From Betaproteobacteria bacterium (GTDB taxonomy: Bacteria > Pseudomonadota > Gammaproteobacteria > Burkholderiales > SG8-39), in NCBI GenBank assembly GCA_016234705.1, contig JACRAS010000237.1, forward strand, positions 1 to 54,768: DNA of 54,768 nt, written 5' to 3'. The notes under the pieces were generated by a model. That model had not been told where the DNA came from. It was given only the letters and a program-made list of their open reading frames with translations, and did no database searches. Shown piece by piece: positions 8,636 to 16,695 of the stretch. Both the position numbers and the translations under genes were made by a program. How positions within the stretch are numbered: the first letter of the stretch is position 1; each line of letters starts with the position of its first letter.

Positions 8636-10207
8636 TCAGAACTGGAAGTAGATGAACTCGCTGAACCCGGTGATCGACAGCAGCGCGTAGATGCCGAGTC
8701 CGGCCGTAACGGCGAGCCAGACCAGGCTCGGCCTCCACGCCAAATTCCACGCCGATGCGCCCGGCGTAATCGGGCGGTATCCCGGCGACACCAGGCCGGG
8801 CCGGTACGCGGCCATGAGTTCCTGGGTGTTCGGCAATGCCCAGCAGATGAGGAGCAATATCCAAATCCAGTTCACTTGAGTGCCGGCCTGGAAATAGCTC
8901 ATCTCGGCGAAGCGCACGCCGTGCTCGATCAGCCAGTTCCCGAAAGCGCCCCAGTACTTGAGCCAGCGCTGGGGCAAAATGAAGCCGTTCATCCCCGCCA
9001 TGCCCTTGAGCATGGCGAGCGCGGCATGGAAATCGGCGGCGCGAAAAAACACCCAGGCCACGACCACGGCGGTGAAAGTGAGGAGTCGCGCGAACACCTG
9101 CCAGCCCGGCAAGCGCTCCGGCTTGAAGCGAAGCGCGCGGCACAGCGATCGCCAAGCGTGATTGAGCGCGAGATAGACGCCGTGCAGCGCGCCCCAGCAG
9201 ACGAAGGTCCAGCCCGCGCCGTGCCACAAACCGCCGATCAACATCGTCAGGAACAGGTTCAGATGCCGGCGCACAGCGCCCTTGCGGTTCCCACCGAGCG
9301 AGAAATAAAGATAGTCGCGCAGGAAGCGCGACAGGGTGATGTGCCAGCGGCGCCAGAAATCGATGACGCTCGCGGACTTGTAGGGCGAGTCGAAATTGAG
9401 CGGCAGCACGATGCCGAACATGCGCGACAGGCCGATCGCCATGTCCGAATAGCCGGAGAAATCGAAATAGATCTGAAAAGCGTAGGCGAGCGCCGCGCCC
9501 CAGGCATCGAGCAAGGTCGGCGCGGCGCCCGCCGCAGCCGCGTTGAACGCCGGTGCCACATATTCGGCGACGCCGTCGGCGATCACCGTCTTCTTGTACA
9601 GGCCGATCAGGAACAAGGTCAGGCCGGCGGCGACGTTTTCCCATTGCAGGCGATACACCGCGCTGTCTCGAAACTGCGGCATCATCTCCCGATGGTGCAG
9701 GATCGGACCCGCGATCAAATGCGGAAAGTAAGTCACGAACAGGCAGTAGTGGATGAAGCTGTACTCCTTCGCCTCGCCCCTGCGGGCATCGACCAGGAAG
9801 GCGATCTGGGTGAAGGTGAAAAAAGAGATGCCGAGCGGCAGCACGATCTCGGCGGCGGCGAGCGGCGCGCCGGTGAGTCCGCCCAGGTTGGCCAGAAAGA
9901 AATTGGTGTACTTGTAGTAGCCGAGCAGCAGCAAATTGGCCGCGACCGCCGCTGCCAGCAGACGCCCGGCCTCTCCTTCCCGGCCCGCCGCGTGCAAGCG
10001 CGCGAGTTTGGTTCCGAACGAAAAATTGAAACCGATCGAGGCGAGCAGCAGGATTACGTAGACCGGATTCCACCAGCCGTAAAAGAAAATCGAACTTGCC
10101 GCGAGCCAGGCCGCCGCGAGCCGGTGCGTGTGCCTGCCTACGAGGAAAAATCCGAACAGCGCGACCGGCAGAAACAGGAAGATGAACGCAAAGGAATTGA
10201 ACAGCAA
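8636..10207 (-). CDS. MBOAT-family membrane O-acyltransferase (AlgI-like)
   Basis: This polytopic 523-residue protein should move an acyl group, usually acetyl, across the inner membrane for decoration of an extracytoplasmic polysaccharide. The family core is clear: FDFSGYSDMAIGLSRMFGI, DFWRRWHITLSRFLRDYLY, and GGLWHGAGWTFVCWGALHG, whose His near residue 320 is the likely catalytic residue. The start MLFNSFAFIFLFLPV is the standard AlgI-type beginning. The SGNH-like partner starts one base after its stop, so the two are likely co-translated. A longer reading frame in another phase covers the same bases but has no membrane-protein character. Confidence 0.93.
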   Translation of the reverse strand: MLFNSFAFIFLFLPVALFGFFLVGRHTHRLAAAWLAASSIFFYGWWNPVYVILLLASIGFNFSFGTKLARLHAAGREGEAGRLLAAAVAANLLLLGYYKYTNFFLANLGGLTGAPLAAAEIVLPLGISFFTFTQIAFLVDARRGEAKEYSFIHYCLFVTYFPHLIAGPILHHREMMPQFRDSAVYRLQWENVAAGLTLFLIGLYKKTVIADGVAEYVAPAFNAAAAGAAPTLLDAWGAALAYAFQIYFDFSGYSDMAIGLSRMFGIVLPLNFDSPYKSASVIDFWRRWHITLSRFLRDYLYFSLGGNRKGAVRRHLNLFLTMLIGGLWHGAGWTFVCWGALHGVYLALNHAWRSLCRALRFKPERLPGWQVFARLLTFTAVVVAWVFFRAADFHAALAMLKGMAGMNGFILPQRWLKYWGAFGNWLIEHGVRFAEMSYFQAGTQVNWIWILLLICWALPNTQELMAAYRPGLVSPGYRPITPGASAWNLAWRPSLVWLAVTAGLGIYALLSITGFSEFIYFQF

Positions 10208-10341
10208 AACGACGTCCCGTTTCCTGGTTGACCGCGTGGTTGACCGGCAGGCCTCCGGATGGCGCCCCTGCCCGAGGCAGAATCAGGTTCGACCAGCCGC
10301 AATCATACGCGAGCAGGGCATCCGCCGCAGCTCGCACGGCT

Positions 10342-10653
10342 TTGGAACTCTCGGAACAGACTATTGATGCAGCGCTCAAGCGCGGTCAGGACTTGGCGAA
10401 GGCAGAACATCGGGCGGTAGGAGCCCGCTTGGATGCTGCTCGCGGTCGCCTGGCGATCGAGTTTGATAACGGAGTGGAAATGTCTACCCCGATTTCCCTT
10501 TTGTCCCCGACGCTCGCCGGCGCAGACAACAAGAAACTGGCCGACGTTCGCTTAGAAGGCGGTGGCTACGACTTGTATTGGCCGGCGTTGGATGAAGGCC
10601 TATTCATTCCCGAGCTGTGCGCTGAAATAACATACGGCAAGCTTGCCGCTTAA
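10342..10653 (+). CDS. DUF2442-domain protein with uncertain start
   Basis: About 100 residues match the DUF2442 pattern: an N-terminal helix (SEQTIDAALKRGQDLA), a strand-rich part with GRLAIEFDNGVEMSTP, and the ending YDLYWPALDEGLFIPEL. DUF2442 genes often follow a DUF4160 gene in toxin-antitoxin-like pairs; no partner is visible here. The frame stays open upstream to 10228, but that stretch has no family-like sequence, so I use the TTG at 10342. No clear ribosome binding site supports it. It may be a leftover half of a pair. Confidence 0.6.
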   Translation: MELSEQTIDAALKRGQDLAKAEHRAVGARLDAARGRLAIEFDNGVEMSTPISLLSPTLAGADNKKLADVRLEGGGYDLYWPALDEGLFIPELCAEITYGKLAA

Positions 10654-11003
10654 GCTGTCAGCAGGTTTACGTGGACTTCAGAAGCTCGGAAGGCTTTGTA
10701 GAATCCGCGGAACGATCAAATTCAAAGGTGCCCTTCAAGACCATTTCGTAGTCGCCTTTGTTTCCAACAGTTTCGTTGTTTCGGTGATTTCGGCACCTCC
10801 TTCGACGATTCAGACTAAAGCAGAAAACCGCTACCGCCCATTTCCGCAACCTCGGCTGGGGTCCGCCGATCGGCTTGGTCATCTTTCCAGTCCACCACGG
10901 TCGGCTCTTATGCTAACGCCAAATTCACGCAACTCCGGCAAGCGCCCCTAACCGATAGTGTGACCGGGCGACCTTCCCAGGTATTCGGTGCCCTTGGTGG
11001 TGA
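10654..11003. other. Gene-poor spacer
   Basis: About 350 bases separate the DUF2442 gene from the CBS gene. Short frames exist on both strands, but none has a recognisable domain. A strong GGAGGTG on the minus strand near 10800 is followed only by very short frames. Nothing can be supported here. Confidence 0.5.
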
Positions 11004-11612
11004 TCAGGGCCGGGCGGCAAAGTCTACAAGCTCTTGCACCTCTCCCACCTGGTCCTTCACCAGCCAGTGTGTCAGATCCCCGCTTGATACGACGGCGAGC
11101 ACCTTGCCGTTTTCTACAATTGGCAGGTGCCGGAACCGCCGCTTTGTGACTACTTCCATCGCCTCGCCGACCGTCGTCCCCGGCGGGATGCAGAATGGGT
11201 CCTTCGTCATCACCTCGGAGATTTTCGTTCTGACCGGATCAAGGCCGGCGCCCAGCACTTTGTTCAGCGCATCACGCTCCGTGAAGATGCCTACTAACTT
11301 TTCGCCATCCATGACAATGAGGGCACCTATCCTCTTGGAGGTCATCGTGCGTACGCATTCCGCAACCGGGGTATCCGGTCCAACGGAGTGGATCGCTTCG
11401 CGCTCGCCAAATAACCTGCCCACTGGCGCCCTGCGCTTATCGCGCAATCTCATCCCGTAAACACCGATAATGACCACGATCAGGAACACGATAAAACCGT
11501 ATATAGGCAGTCTGGCAACAAAGTCCAGCGCCTCCTCCTGCGCGGCAAACCCCGCTGGGGAAAGCAGTGCGAGACCTATGCCGGTGCCCGATTTACAATA
11601 GAGTTTTCCCAT
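11004..11612 (-). CDS. Membrane-anchored tandem CBS-domain protein
   Basis: A single membrane segment (IYGFIVFLIVVIIGVYGM, about residues 37-54) anchors the protein, and two CBS domains follow in the cytoplasm: residues ~75-125 (VGPDTPVAECVRTM, GALIVMDGEKLVGIFTERD) and ~132-190 (MTKDPFCIPPGTTVGEAM, HLPIVENGKVLAVVSSGDL). CBS pairs bind adenosine nucleotides and act as sensors, but with no catalytic domain attached the regulated partner is unknown. It stands alone, with gene-poor spacers on both sides. The 20 residues before the membrane segment could be part of a signal-anchor. Confidence 0.85.
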   Translation of the reverse strand: MGKLYCKSGTGIGLALLSPAGFAAQEEALDFVARLPIYGFIVFLIVVIIGVYGMRLRDKRRAPVGRLFGEREAIHSVGPDTPVAECVRTMTSKRIGALIVMDGEKLVGIFTERDALNKVLGAGLDPVRTKISEVMTKDPFCIPPGTTVGEAMEVVTKRRFRHLPIVENGKVLAVVSSGDLTHWLVKDQVGEVQELVDFAARP

Positions 11613-12190
11613 CGCCGTTGCTCCTCGATTACACTGCGGACCACAACCCTGCGCATTGCGTTCTGTTACTTAGTCCTGCGCTCGCGACTGTCGCCGCCAA
11701 CTTGTGGGCGAGTCAATCCATGCTGCGCTTGGCTGCAAGCGACGTCAAGCGTTGCCAAAGTCAGGAAAAAGCGTGTAGTGTTAAAAAATTTGCGCGGAGC
11801 GGCTAGCGCAAATCCGTGAGTGACCGGTCTTGGCCGACACCCGACCGCCGTACAACTATACCCCAATGACCGTTATCGCTGCGAAGCCGTCATTCGCCAC
11901 CGTGGCTGTGAGTGACTCCTCCGGCTCGAATCCGGCCGTTCGTCATGGGGTGTCACCTCTCATGTCTGAACCGTCGGAGCGGTGCCTAACAGATCCGGAA
12001 CGAACCTCCTACCGCGACAAACTCTCGAATCGTTTGGCATGCGTTACATGCGTAACGGGCAATCGTCGCACCCGCTAGCCTGCCTGCCGAAGGTGCCGTG
12101 TAAGCGCTAAAACTGCCGGCCAAGTTCATGAATCCACCCTGGTTCATTTCCGCCGAGTTGAGTTGCACGACTTCCAGGTTCAACGCTCTG
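11613..12190. other. Long gene-poor spacer
   Basis: These 578 bases separate two minus-strand genes. Frames of 60-80 codons exist but show no domain, ribosome binding site or family-like composition. A short direct repeat (ATGCGTTACATGCGTAAC) lies near 12040. I see no RNA gene or transposon ends. Confidence 0.5.
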
Positions 12191-12955
12191 CTAAGCCGCC
12201 TTGATGCCCTCGATGATGATGCAGTCGCCGAACAGCACCGCGTCCGAGGTCACGCCATGATCGGGAAAACCGCGCTTTTTGATGTTATTGCGGATGATGC
12301 GCGCGATCCAGTTCTCGAACACCCGCTTCACCCACTGCGGCTTCCTCAGCAGCTCATTGGCCGAAATCCGGGCGATCTTGACGCCGCCGCCGATGAGGAA
12401 GTAATGCAGCTGCCAGAAGTAAATCGGTGCGATATGCGCGTCGTCGATCGGATGCACCAGCACCTTGTCCGGCTCCTGCATCAGCGGGCGGAAGCGCGGG
12501 AAATAGCCCGACACCAGGTACTTCAGGCGCGCGTCCACGGAAAAGGTGTTGGGCGTGCTGATATAGAGCTTGCCGCCCGGCTTCAACACGCGGCATAGCT
12601 CTTTGGTGAAGGTCCAGGGATTGTCGAAGTGTTCGATACCCTCGATGCTGAACACGTAATCGAAATGTGCGTCCGGAAAAGGCAGGGGGTAGATGACGTC
12701 GTGTCTGGTGAAACGCACTTGCGCATGGCGCAGGAGAAACGCTTCTTCATTGATGTCCAGACAATCGATGTCGTCATAACCGGCCTTGATGAGCTCCTGC
12801 GCAAACGCGCCCTGCCCTGCGGGTACATCGAGAATTCGCCCCTTGGGCGCGCCGCGGAACAAATCCAGCACGGCGGGGTAATGGTTTTCGGTGGCCATCA
12901 CCTTGAGCTCGGCCCAGTCTTCCGGCGCGCTCATGCCGGCCCCCTGCGCACCCAC
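12191..12955 (-). CDS. Class I SAM-dependent methyltransferase
   Basis: The 254-residue protein carries the SAM-binding loop ILDVPAGQGAFAQEL near residue 41, the acidic end of strand 2 (IDCLDINEE), FDYVFSIEGIEHF, and the post-core LKPGGKLYISTPN, as in methyltransferases of natural-product and polysaccharide clusters. An inner ATG at residue 8 (MSAPEDW) could be the true start. It ends the minus-strand glycan run after a gap of 120 bp and may methylate a sugar or the lipid-linked glycan. The C-terminal ~100 residues are not typical of Methyltransf_11 and may set substrate choice. Confidence 0.85.
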   Translation of the reverse strand: MGAQGAGMSAPEDWAELKVMATENHYPAVLDLFRGAPKGRILDVPAGQGAFAQELIKAGYDDIDCLDINEEAFLLRHAQVRFTRHDVIYPLPFPDAHFDYVFSIEGIEHFDNPWTFTKELCRVLKPGGKLYISTPNTFSVDARLKYLVSGYFPRFRPLMQEPDKVLVHPIDDAHIAPIYFWQLHYFLIGGGVKIARISANELLRKPQWVKRVFENWIARIIRNNIKKRGFPDHGVTSDAVLFGDCIIIEGIKAA

Positions 12956-13075
12956 GTGCGCCCCATTTGGGCGACGCGGCGCAGGAAAACTCTGGTCATA
13001 TACGCGTCCGTTGCGATAAGCATGAAAAATATCTCTTGCCGTTTCTGTAGCTAAACAGTCTAGCAGAGTGCCGCG

Positions 13076-14311
13076 TCAATGCCGCCGCACTGCACTGTCG
13101 AACAATTGCGCAAGCCGCTGAAAAACCGCCTCCGCGGCGAAATCCGCGATCATTTCGCGACAGCGTCCGCTCCAGGCGGCGAGGCGCTCGGGCTGCGCCA
13201 AAGCCTCGATCACGGCCCGCTCCAGCGCTGTCGCGTCGCCCGCCGCATAGACGAGGCCGCAGTCGCGGCGCCGGATCCAGTCCGACACGCCGGCGGCATC
13301 GCTGCACACGGTAGGCGTGCCCACCGCCGCCGCATCCACGGTCACCATGTTGAGGCCTTCGCACAGCGTCGGATTGACGTTCAGGTCCGCCGCGGCAAGA
13401 TGCGCGTAGGTCTCGCGCCCCTTGAGGCGTCCGGTGAGCCGCACGCGCGCACGCCCGACGCTCGCATCGAGCAGCGGAAATATGCCCTCGGCCATCCACG
13501 GATTCTCCGGCCCGGCGAGGATCCACCAGGCGTCCGGATAGGCGGCGAGCACGCCTGGCCAAGCGCGCGCCAGGTCCTGTATTCCCTTGGAGAAGTAATT
13601 GTCGGAAAGCGTCACCAGCACCCGCGCATCGGGCGGTATGCCGAGCTGCGCGCGCATTTGGGCCCGCGCCTCCCCGCGCTGCGCGTAGATGTCCTCGTAC
13701 ACCTCGCGCGCCGCGCCGATCTGAATCGGGATCAAACTGATGCGCGCGGGATCGGCGCCGTCCTTGAGCAGCGCCCGCGCCAGCGAGTCGCATAGCGCAC
13801 GCAGCTTGTCGATGTGACGGATCGAGGTTCGCATCAGCCAGTTCAACTGCGGCGTGCGCCGACGGCCGTAGCCCATATGGGAGCAATCGAGGATGTCGCC
13901 GCCGATGTAGCTCGCCACGAGCGGTACATGCAGCAGGCCGAAGCGCTTGAGCAGCCCGGCCGGCACCGCATAGGAGAAACCGTCGGTGCAATACACCAGG
14001 TCGGGCGCGAATGCGCGCACGGCCTGGCGGATCACCCACATGCGGTGTCCGAGATTGCGCCCGTCGAAGGTGTTGCGGAAAAAGCGGTCAACCAGCAGCG
14101 TGAGCAGCCGCTCCACGCCGCGGCCGGGGTGGTACCAGAGCGTGCGCATACCGTCGCCCGGCTCCAAAAAATGCTCGGCATACATGCGCTTCCCGCTCAT
14201 GCCGTCGCGGCGCTCTTCGAGCACGCACACCTCGTGGCCGCGACGCCGGAATTCCACCAGGATCGGATATTCGCCGGCCCAGCCCAAGGGATGGAGAAAC
14301 AGGATGCGCAT
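13076..14311 (-). CDS. Glycosyltransferase family 4 (GT-B)
   Basis: From the ATG at 14311 the protein has 411 residues and starts MRILFLHPLGWAGEYPILVE, a normal GT-B N-terminus. The donor half shows LVTLSDNYFSKGIQDLAR, LTGRLKGRETYAHLAAADL and NPTLCEGLNMVTVDAAAVGTPTV, which contains the E-x7-type sugar-nucleotide site. The in-frame extension to 14491 runs through the gene upstream and is rejected. One base separates its start from the previous stop. It is one of several GT4 enzymes that probably build one oligosaccharide; acceptor and donor are unknown. Confidence 0.87.
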   Translation of the reverse strand: MRILFLHPLGWAGEYPILVEFRRRGHEVCVLEERRDGMSGKRMYAEHFLEPGDGMRTLWYHPGRGVERLLTLLVDRFFRNTFDGRNLGHRMWVIRQAVRAFAPDLVYCTDGFSYAVPAGLLKRFGLLHVPLVASYIGGDILDCSHMGYGRRRTPQLNWLMRTSIRHIDKLRALCDSLARALLKDGADPARISLIPIQIGAAREVYEDIYAQRGEARAQMRAQLGIPPDARVLVTLSDNYFSKGIQDLARAWPGVLAAYPDAWWILAGPENPWMAEGIFPLLDASVGRARVRLTGRLKGRETYAHLAAADLNVNPTLCEGLNMVTVDAAAVGTPTVCSDAAGVSDWIRRRDCGLVYAAGDATALERAVIEALAQPERLAAWSGRCREMIADFAAEAVFQRLAQLFDSAVRRH

Positions 14312-14312
14312 A

Positions 14313-15536
14313 TCAGATCCGCCGGTGAACGACTTCGCGCGCAAGTTCCAGCAGCATTGCGGCGATGCGCTTTGGCTCGAGCTGCGCGGTAATGGCGCTG
14401 CCTGAAAACGGCGGCACCCCGCTGGCGACGAAGGTCTCGATGGCACGGCCCCAGACCTCGGGGTCGCGGCCCGGCACGATGGTCGCGGCACCCACCTCCT
14501 TCACCCACGGGCCGGCGCCGACCATGTCGCTGGCGATGGTAAAGGTCTCGACCATCGCCGCCTCGATCACCCCGTAGTTGAAGGTGTCGATTACCGACGG
14601 CGCGAGTTGCAGGTCGGCCGCCGCGAAGTAGCGCTTGGCCTCGCGGATATCGATGTTGCCGGTGAAAATCACCTGCGCCGCGACGCCTTCATCGGCGGCG
14701 ATCCGGGCCAACTGTTCGCGGTAGCTGCCGATACCGGGCACGGCGCGGTCGCCGCCGCAAATCATGAGATAGAGACCTCGGTTGCGCCTTGCCGCGACGG
14801 CAAACCCGCGTATGGCGAGGTCCAGACCTTTGACCGGAACCAAGCGGCACATCGTGACCAGCAGTCGCCCCTCGGAAGGGATACTCCACTGGGCATGGAC
14901 CTCAGCGTGCGCTTGCGCCTTGAACGCCGGCATGTTTTCTATCTCATCTACGCGCATCCAAGCGGTGATGTGCAAAGGGACGACGCGTATGCGCTCCGGC
15001 GCGCAGCCGCCGGCGACCAGCGCATCGCGCGTCACGAACGAATTCGCGCGCACCAGATCGGCGCTCCCAAGCACCCACAGCTTGACCGCCTCTTTCCAAC
15101 TGCTCGTCGGCCGCCCGGCAAAGGCGAGGGGAAGGCGCAGATAATCACTGTCGTGGATGCACACGATCCAGCGAAAGCGCATGAAGCGCGCGAGGATGGC
15201 GACGAAGAACCCGATCCAGTCGCCCTCGACGAAATACAGATCGCAATCGCGGGTGGCGGCGAAGTAGCGCGCCATGGCGATGAGCGTGGTGAAAAAGCGC
15301 CGGCCGAGCCAGGGTTTCGCCAGCCGGTCGAAGAGCCAGGTCCAGGGATTGCGCCGCAGATGGTGAATGACGAAGAAATCCAGGCGCTCTTCGCGAAAGC
15401 GCAGGAAGCACGCCCCGCTAGGCGCGCGAGCATCTTCGGTATAAATGGCGACATCGTGACCCAGCGCGACTAGCGCCTGCGCCATGTCCAGATGAATGGA
15501 ATTCCAGATGCCGGGGGCGACGATGCCGATTTTCAC
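14313..15536 (-). CDS. Glycosyltransferase family 4 (GT-B)
   Basis: The 407-residue protein begins MKIGIVAPGIWNSIHLDMAQ and has the GT-B donor half with LLVTMCRLVPVKGLDLAI, FTGNIDIREAKRYFAAADL and APSVIDTFNYGVIEAAMVE, where an acidic residue should hold the nucleotide. The Lys/Arg-rich middle with a hydrophobic patch is usual for peripheral inner-membrane binding. Its ATG overlaps the stop of the next upstream gene as ATGA. It shows only generic similarity to the other GT4 proteins of the cluster. Confidence 0.87.
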   Translation of the reverse strand: MKIGIVAPGIWNSIHLDMAQALVALGHDVAIYTEDARAPSGACFLRFREERLDFFVIHHLRRNPWTWLFDRLAKPWLGRRFFTTLIAMARYFAATRDCDLYFVEGDWIGFFVAILARFMRFRWIVCIHDSDYLRLPLAFAGRPTSSWKEAVKLWVLGSADLVRANSFVTRDALVAGGCAPERIRVVPLHITAWMRVDEIENMPAFKAQAHAEVHAQWSIPSEGRLLVTMCRLVPVKGLDLAIRGFAVAARRNRGLYLMICGGDRAVPGIGSYREQLARIAADEGVAAQVIFTGNIDIREAKRYFAAADLQLAPSVIDTFNYGVIEAAMVETFTIASDMVGAGPWVKEVGAATIVPGRDPEVWGRAIETFVASGVPPFSGSAITAQLEPKRIAAMLLELAREVVHRRI

Positions 15537-16690
15537 GCTTGCACCCCGGTCAGGGACGCTGCGGTTGCGGCAACTGCGTCGAGCGCGCGCGCTACCCGCT
15601 CGCGAAACGCGGCGAAGGAAAAGCGTTCGAGGTGCGCCGCGGCCAGCCTCGGGTCCGGGCGCGCAGCGCCACCCAGCAGCCGTTGCAGCAGTTGCGCGAA
15701 GGACTCGCCGCCATCCTCACGTGGATCGGAAAAGAAAAATCCGCTCCGGCCGTCGATCACGGTTTCGGTGAAAGGCGGAGCACGCACCGCAAGTACCGGC
15801 GTGCCGCAATACTGCGCCTCGATCAGGTTCAGTCCCAGCGCCTCCTTCTCCGGCAAGCCGCTCAAGACGAAGTCGAGCTGCGGGTAGACCGCGGCGACAT
15901 TCGGCTGCTGTCCCCAGAAGCGCACCTGCTTTCCCATCGGCGCAAGGCTTGCGCGCAGATCACGCACCGAAGCGTAACCGCCGCTGCCGAATATTTCCAG
16001 GTTGACCTGCGGGTATCTGGCCAATACCGGCGCGAGCATGCCGAACATCAGGGAAAACTGTTTGATCGGCGTCAGGCGCGAAACGATGCCCAGCGTGAGC
16101 CCGGGTCTTTTGCTGAACTGCGTCATCGACTGATTGATGCGCCACCATGACTCGGTCAAGCCAAGCAGGCGGTCGCGCAGCTTGCGCCGGTCCCAATCGT
16201 ATTCCGAGCGTACGACTATGGCGCCGCCCGATGCGCCGCGCCGCGGGTCGGCCACGCCATACATGGGTTCGGCAAAAACCTTGCTGTAACCGCGCCCCCT
16301 GATGCTGTCCAGTACATACCGCGACACCGCCAGCAGAAAATGATAGTGCCTCAATCCCGCCGGGTCGCGCTCATACAGGGGCATGTGGACGAAGCCGCAC
16401 AGCACATGCCGCTCGGCCACCCGTTGCGCCGCGGCCGCATCCAGCGCCGTCTGGGTCACGACCAGCGACTTCGCCTGCGGCAGAGCGCGCAGGATTTCGG
16501 CGGCGCCATCCACCCGGACGAGTTCCACGCCGGCGGGCAATAGCGACTCCCAGAAGTCCGCCTTGCGGCTGGCGAACAATACGACCCTGTAACCCAGATC
16601 GATCAGCGCCATGCTAAAAAAACGGGTGTAGACCTCGCCGCCGCCGAACTCGTTTTGCAGATTGACCTGGTAGACGTCGCGCGTGGACAT
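15533..16690 (-). CDS. Glycosyltransferase family 4 (GT-B)
   Basis: The chosen ATG at 16690 gives 385 residues starting MSTRDVYQVNLQNEFGGGEV, with the Gly-rich acceptor loop expected near the N-terminus. The donor half has LTLGIVSRLTPIKQFSLMF, IFGSGGY and LPEKEALGLNLIEAQYCGTPVL. An extension of 20 residues to 16750 enters the amidotransferase gene and is unlikely. The gap to that upstream stop is five bases, and its own stop overlaps the next gene as ATGA. Confidence 0.87.
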   Translation of the reverse strand: MSTRDVYQVNLQNEFGGGEVYTRFFSMALIDLGYRVVLFASRKADFWESLLPAGVELVRVDGAAEILRALPQAKSLVVTQTALDAAAAQRVAERHVLCGFVHMPLYERDPAGLRHYHFLLAVSRYVLDSIRGRGYSKVFAEPMYGVADPRRGASGGAIVVRSEYDWDRRKLRDRLLGLTESWWRINQSMTQFSKRPGLTLGIVSRLTPIKQFSLMFGMLAPVLARYPQVNLEIFGSGGYASVRDLRASLAPMGKQVRFWGQQPNVAAVYPQLDFVLSGLPEKEALGLNLIEAQYCGTPVLAVRAPPFTETVIDGRSGFFFSDPREDGGESFAQLLQRLLGGAARPDPRLAAAHLERFSFAAFRERVARALDAVAATAASLTGVQA

Positions 16691-16695
16691 AGCGC

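Noticed and set aside
8631..10379. 582-codon minus-strand frame over the MBOAT gene
   Set aside because: Same strand but different phase from the clear MBOAT protein; Arg-rich without membrane helices or motifs.
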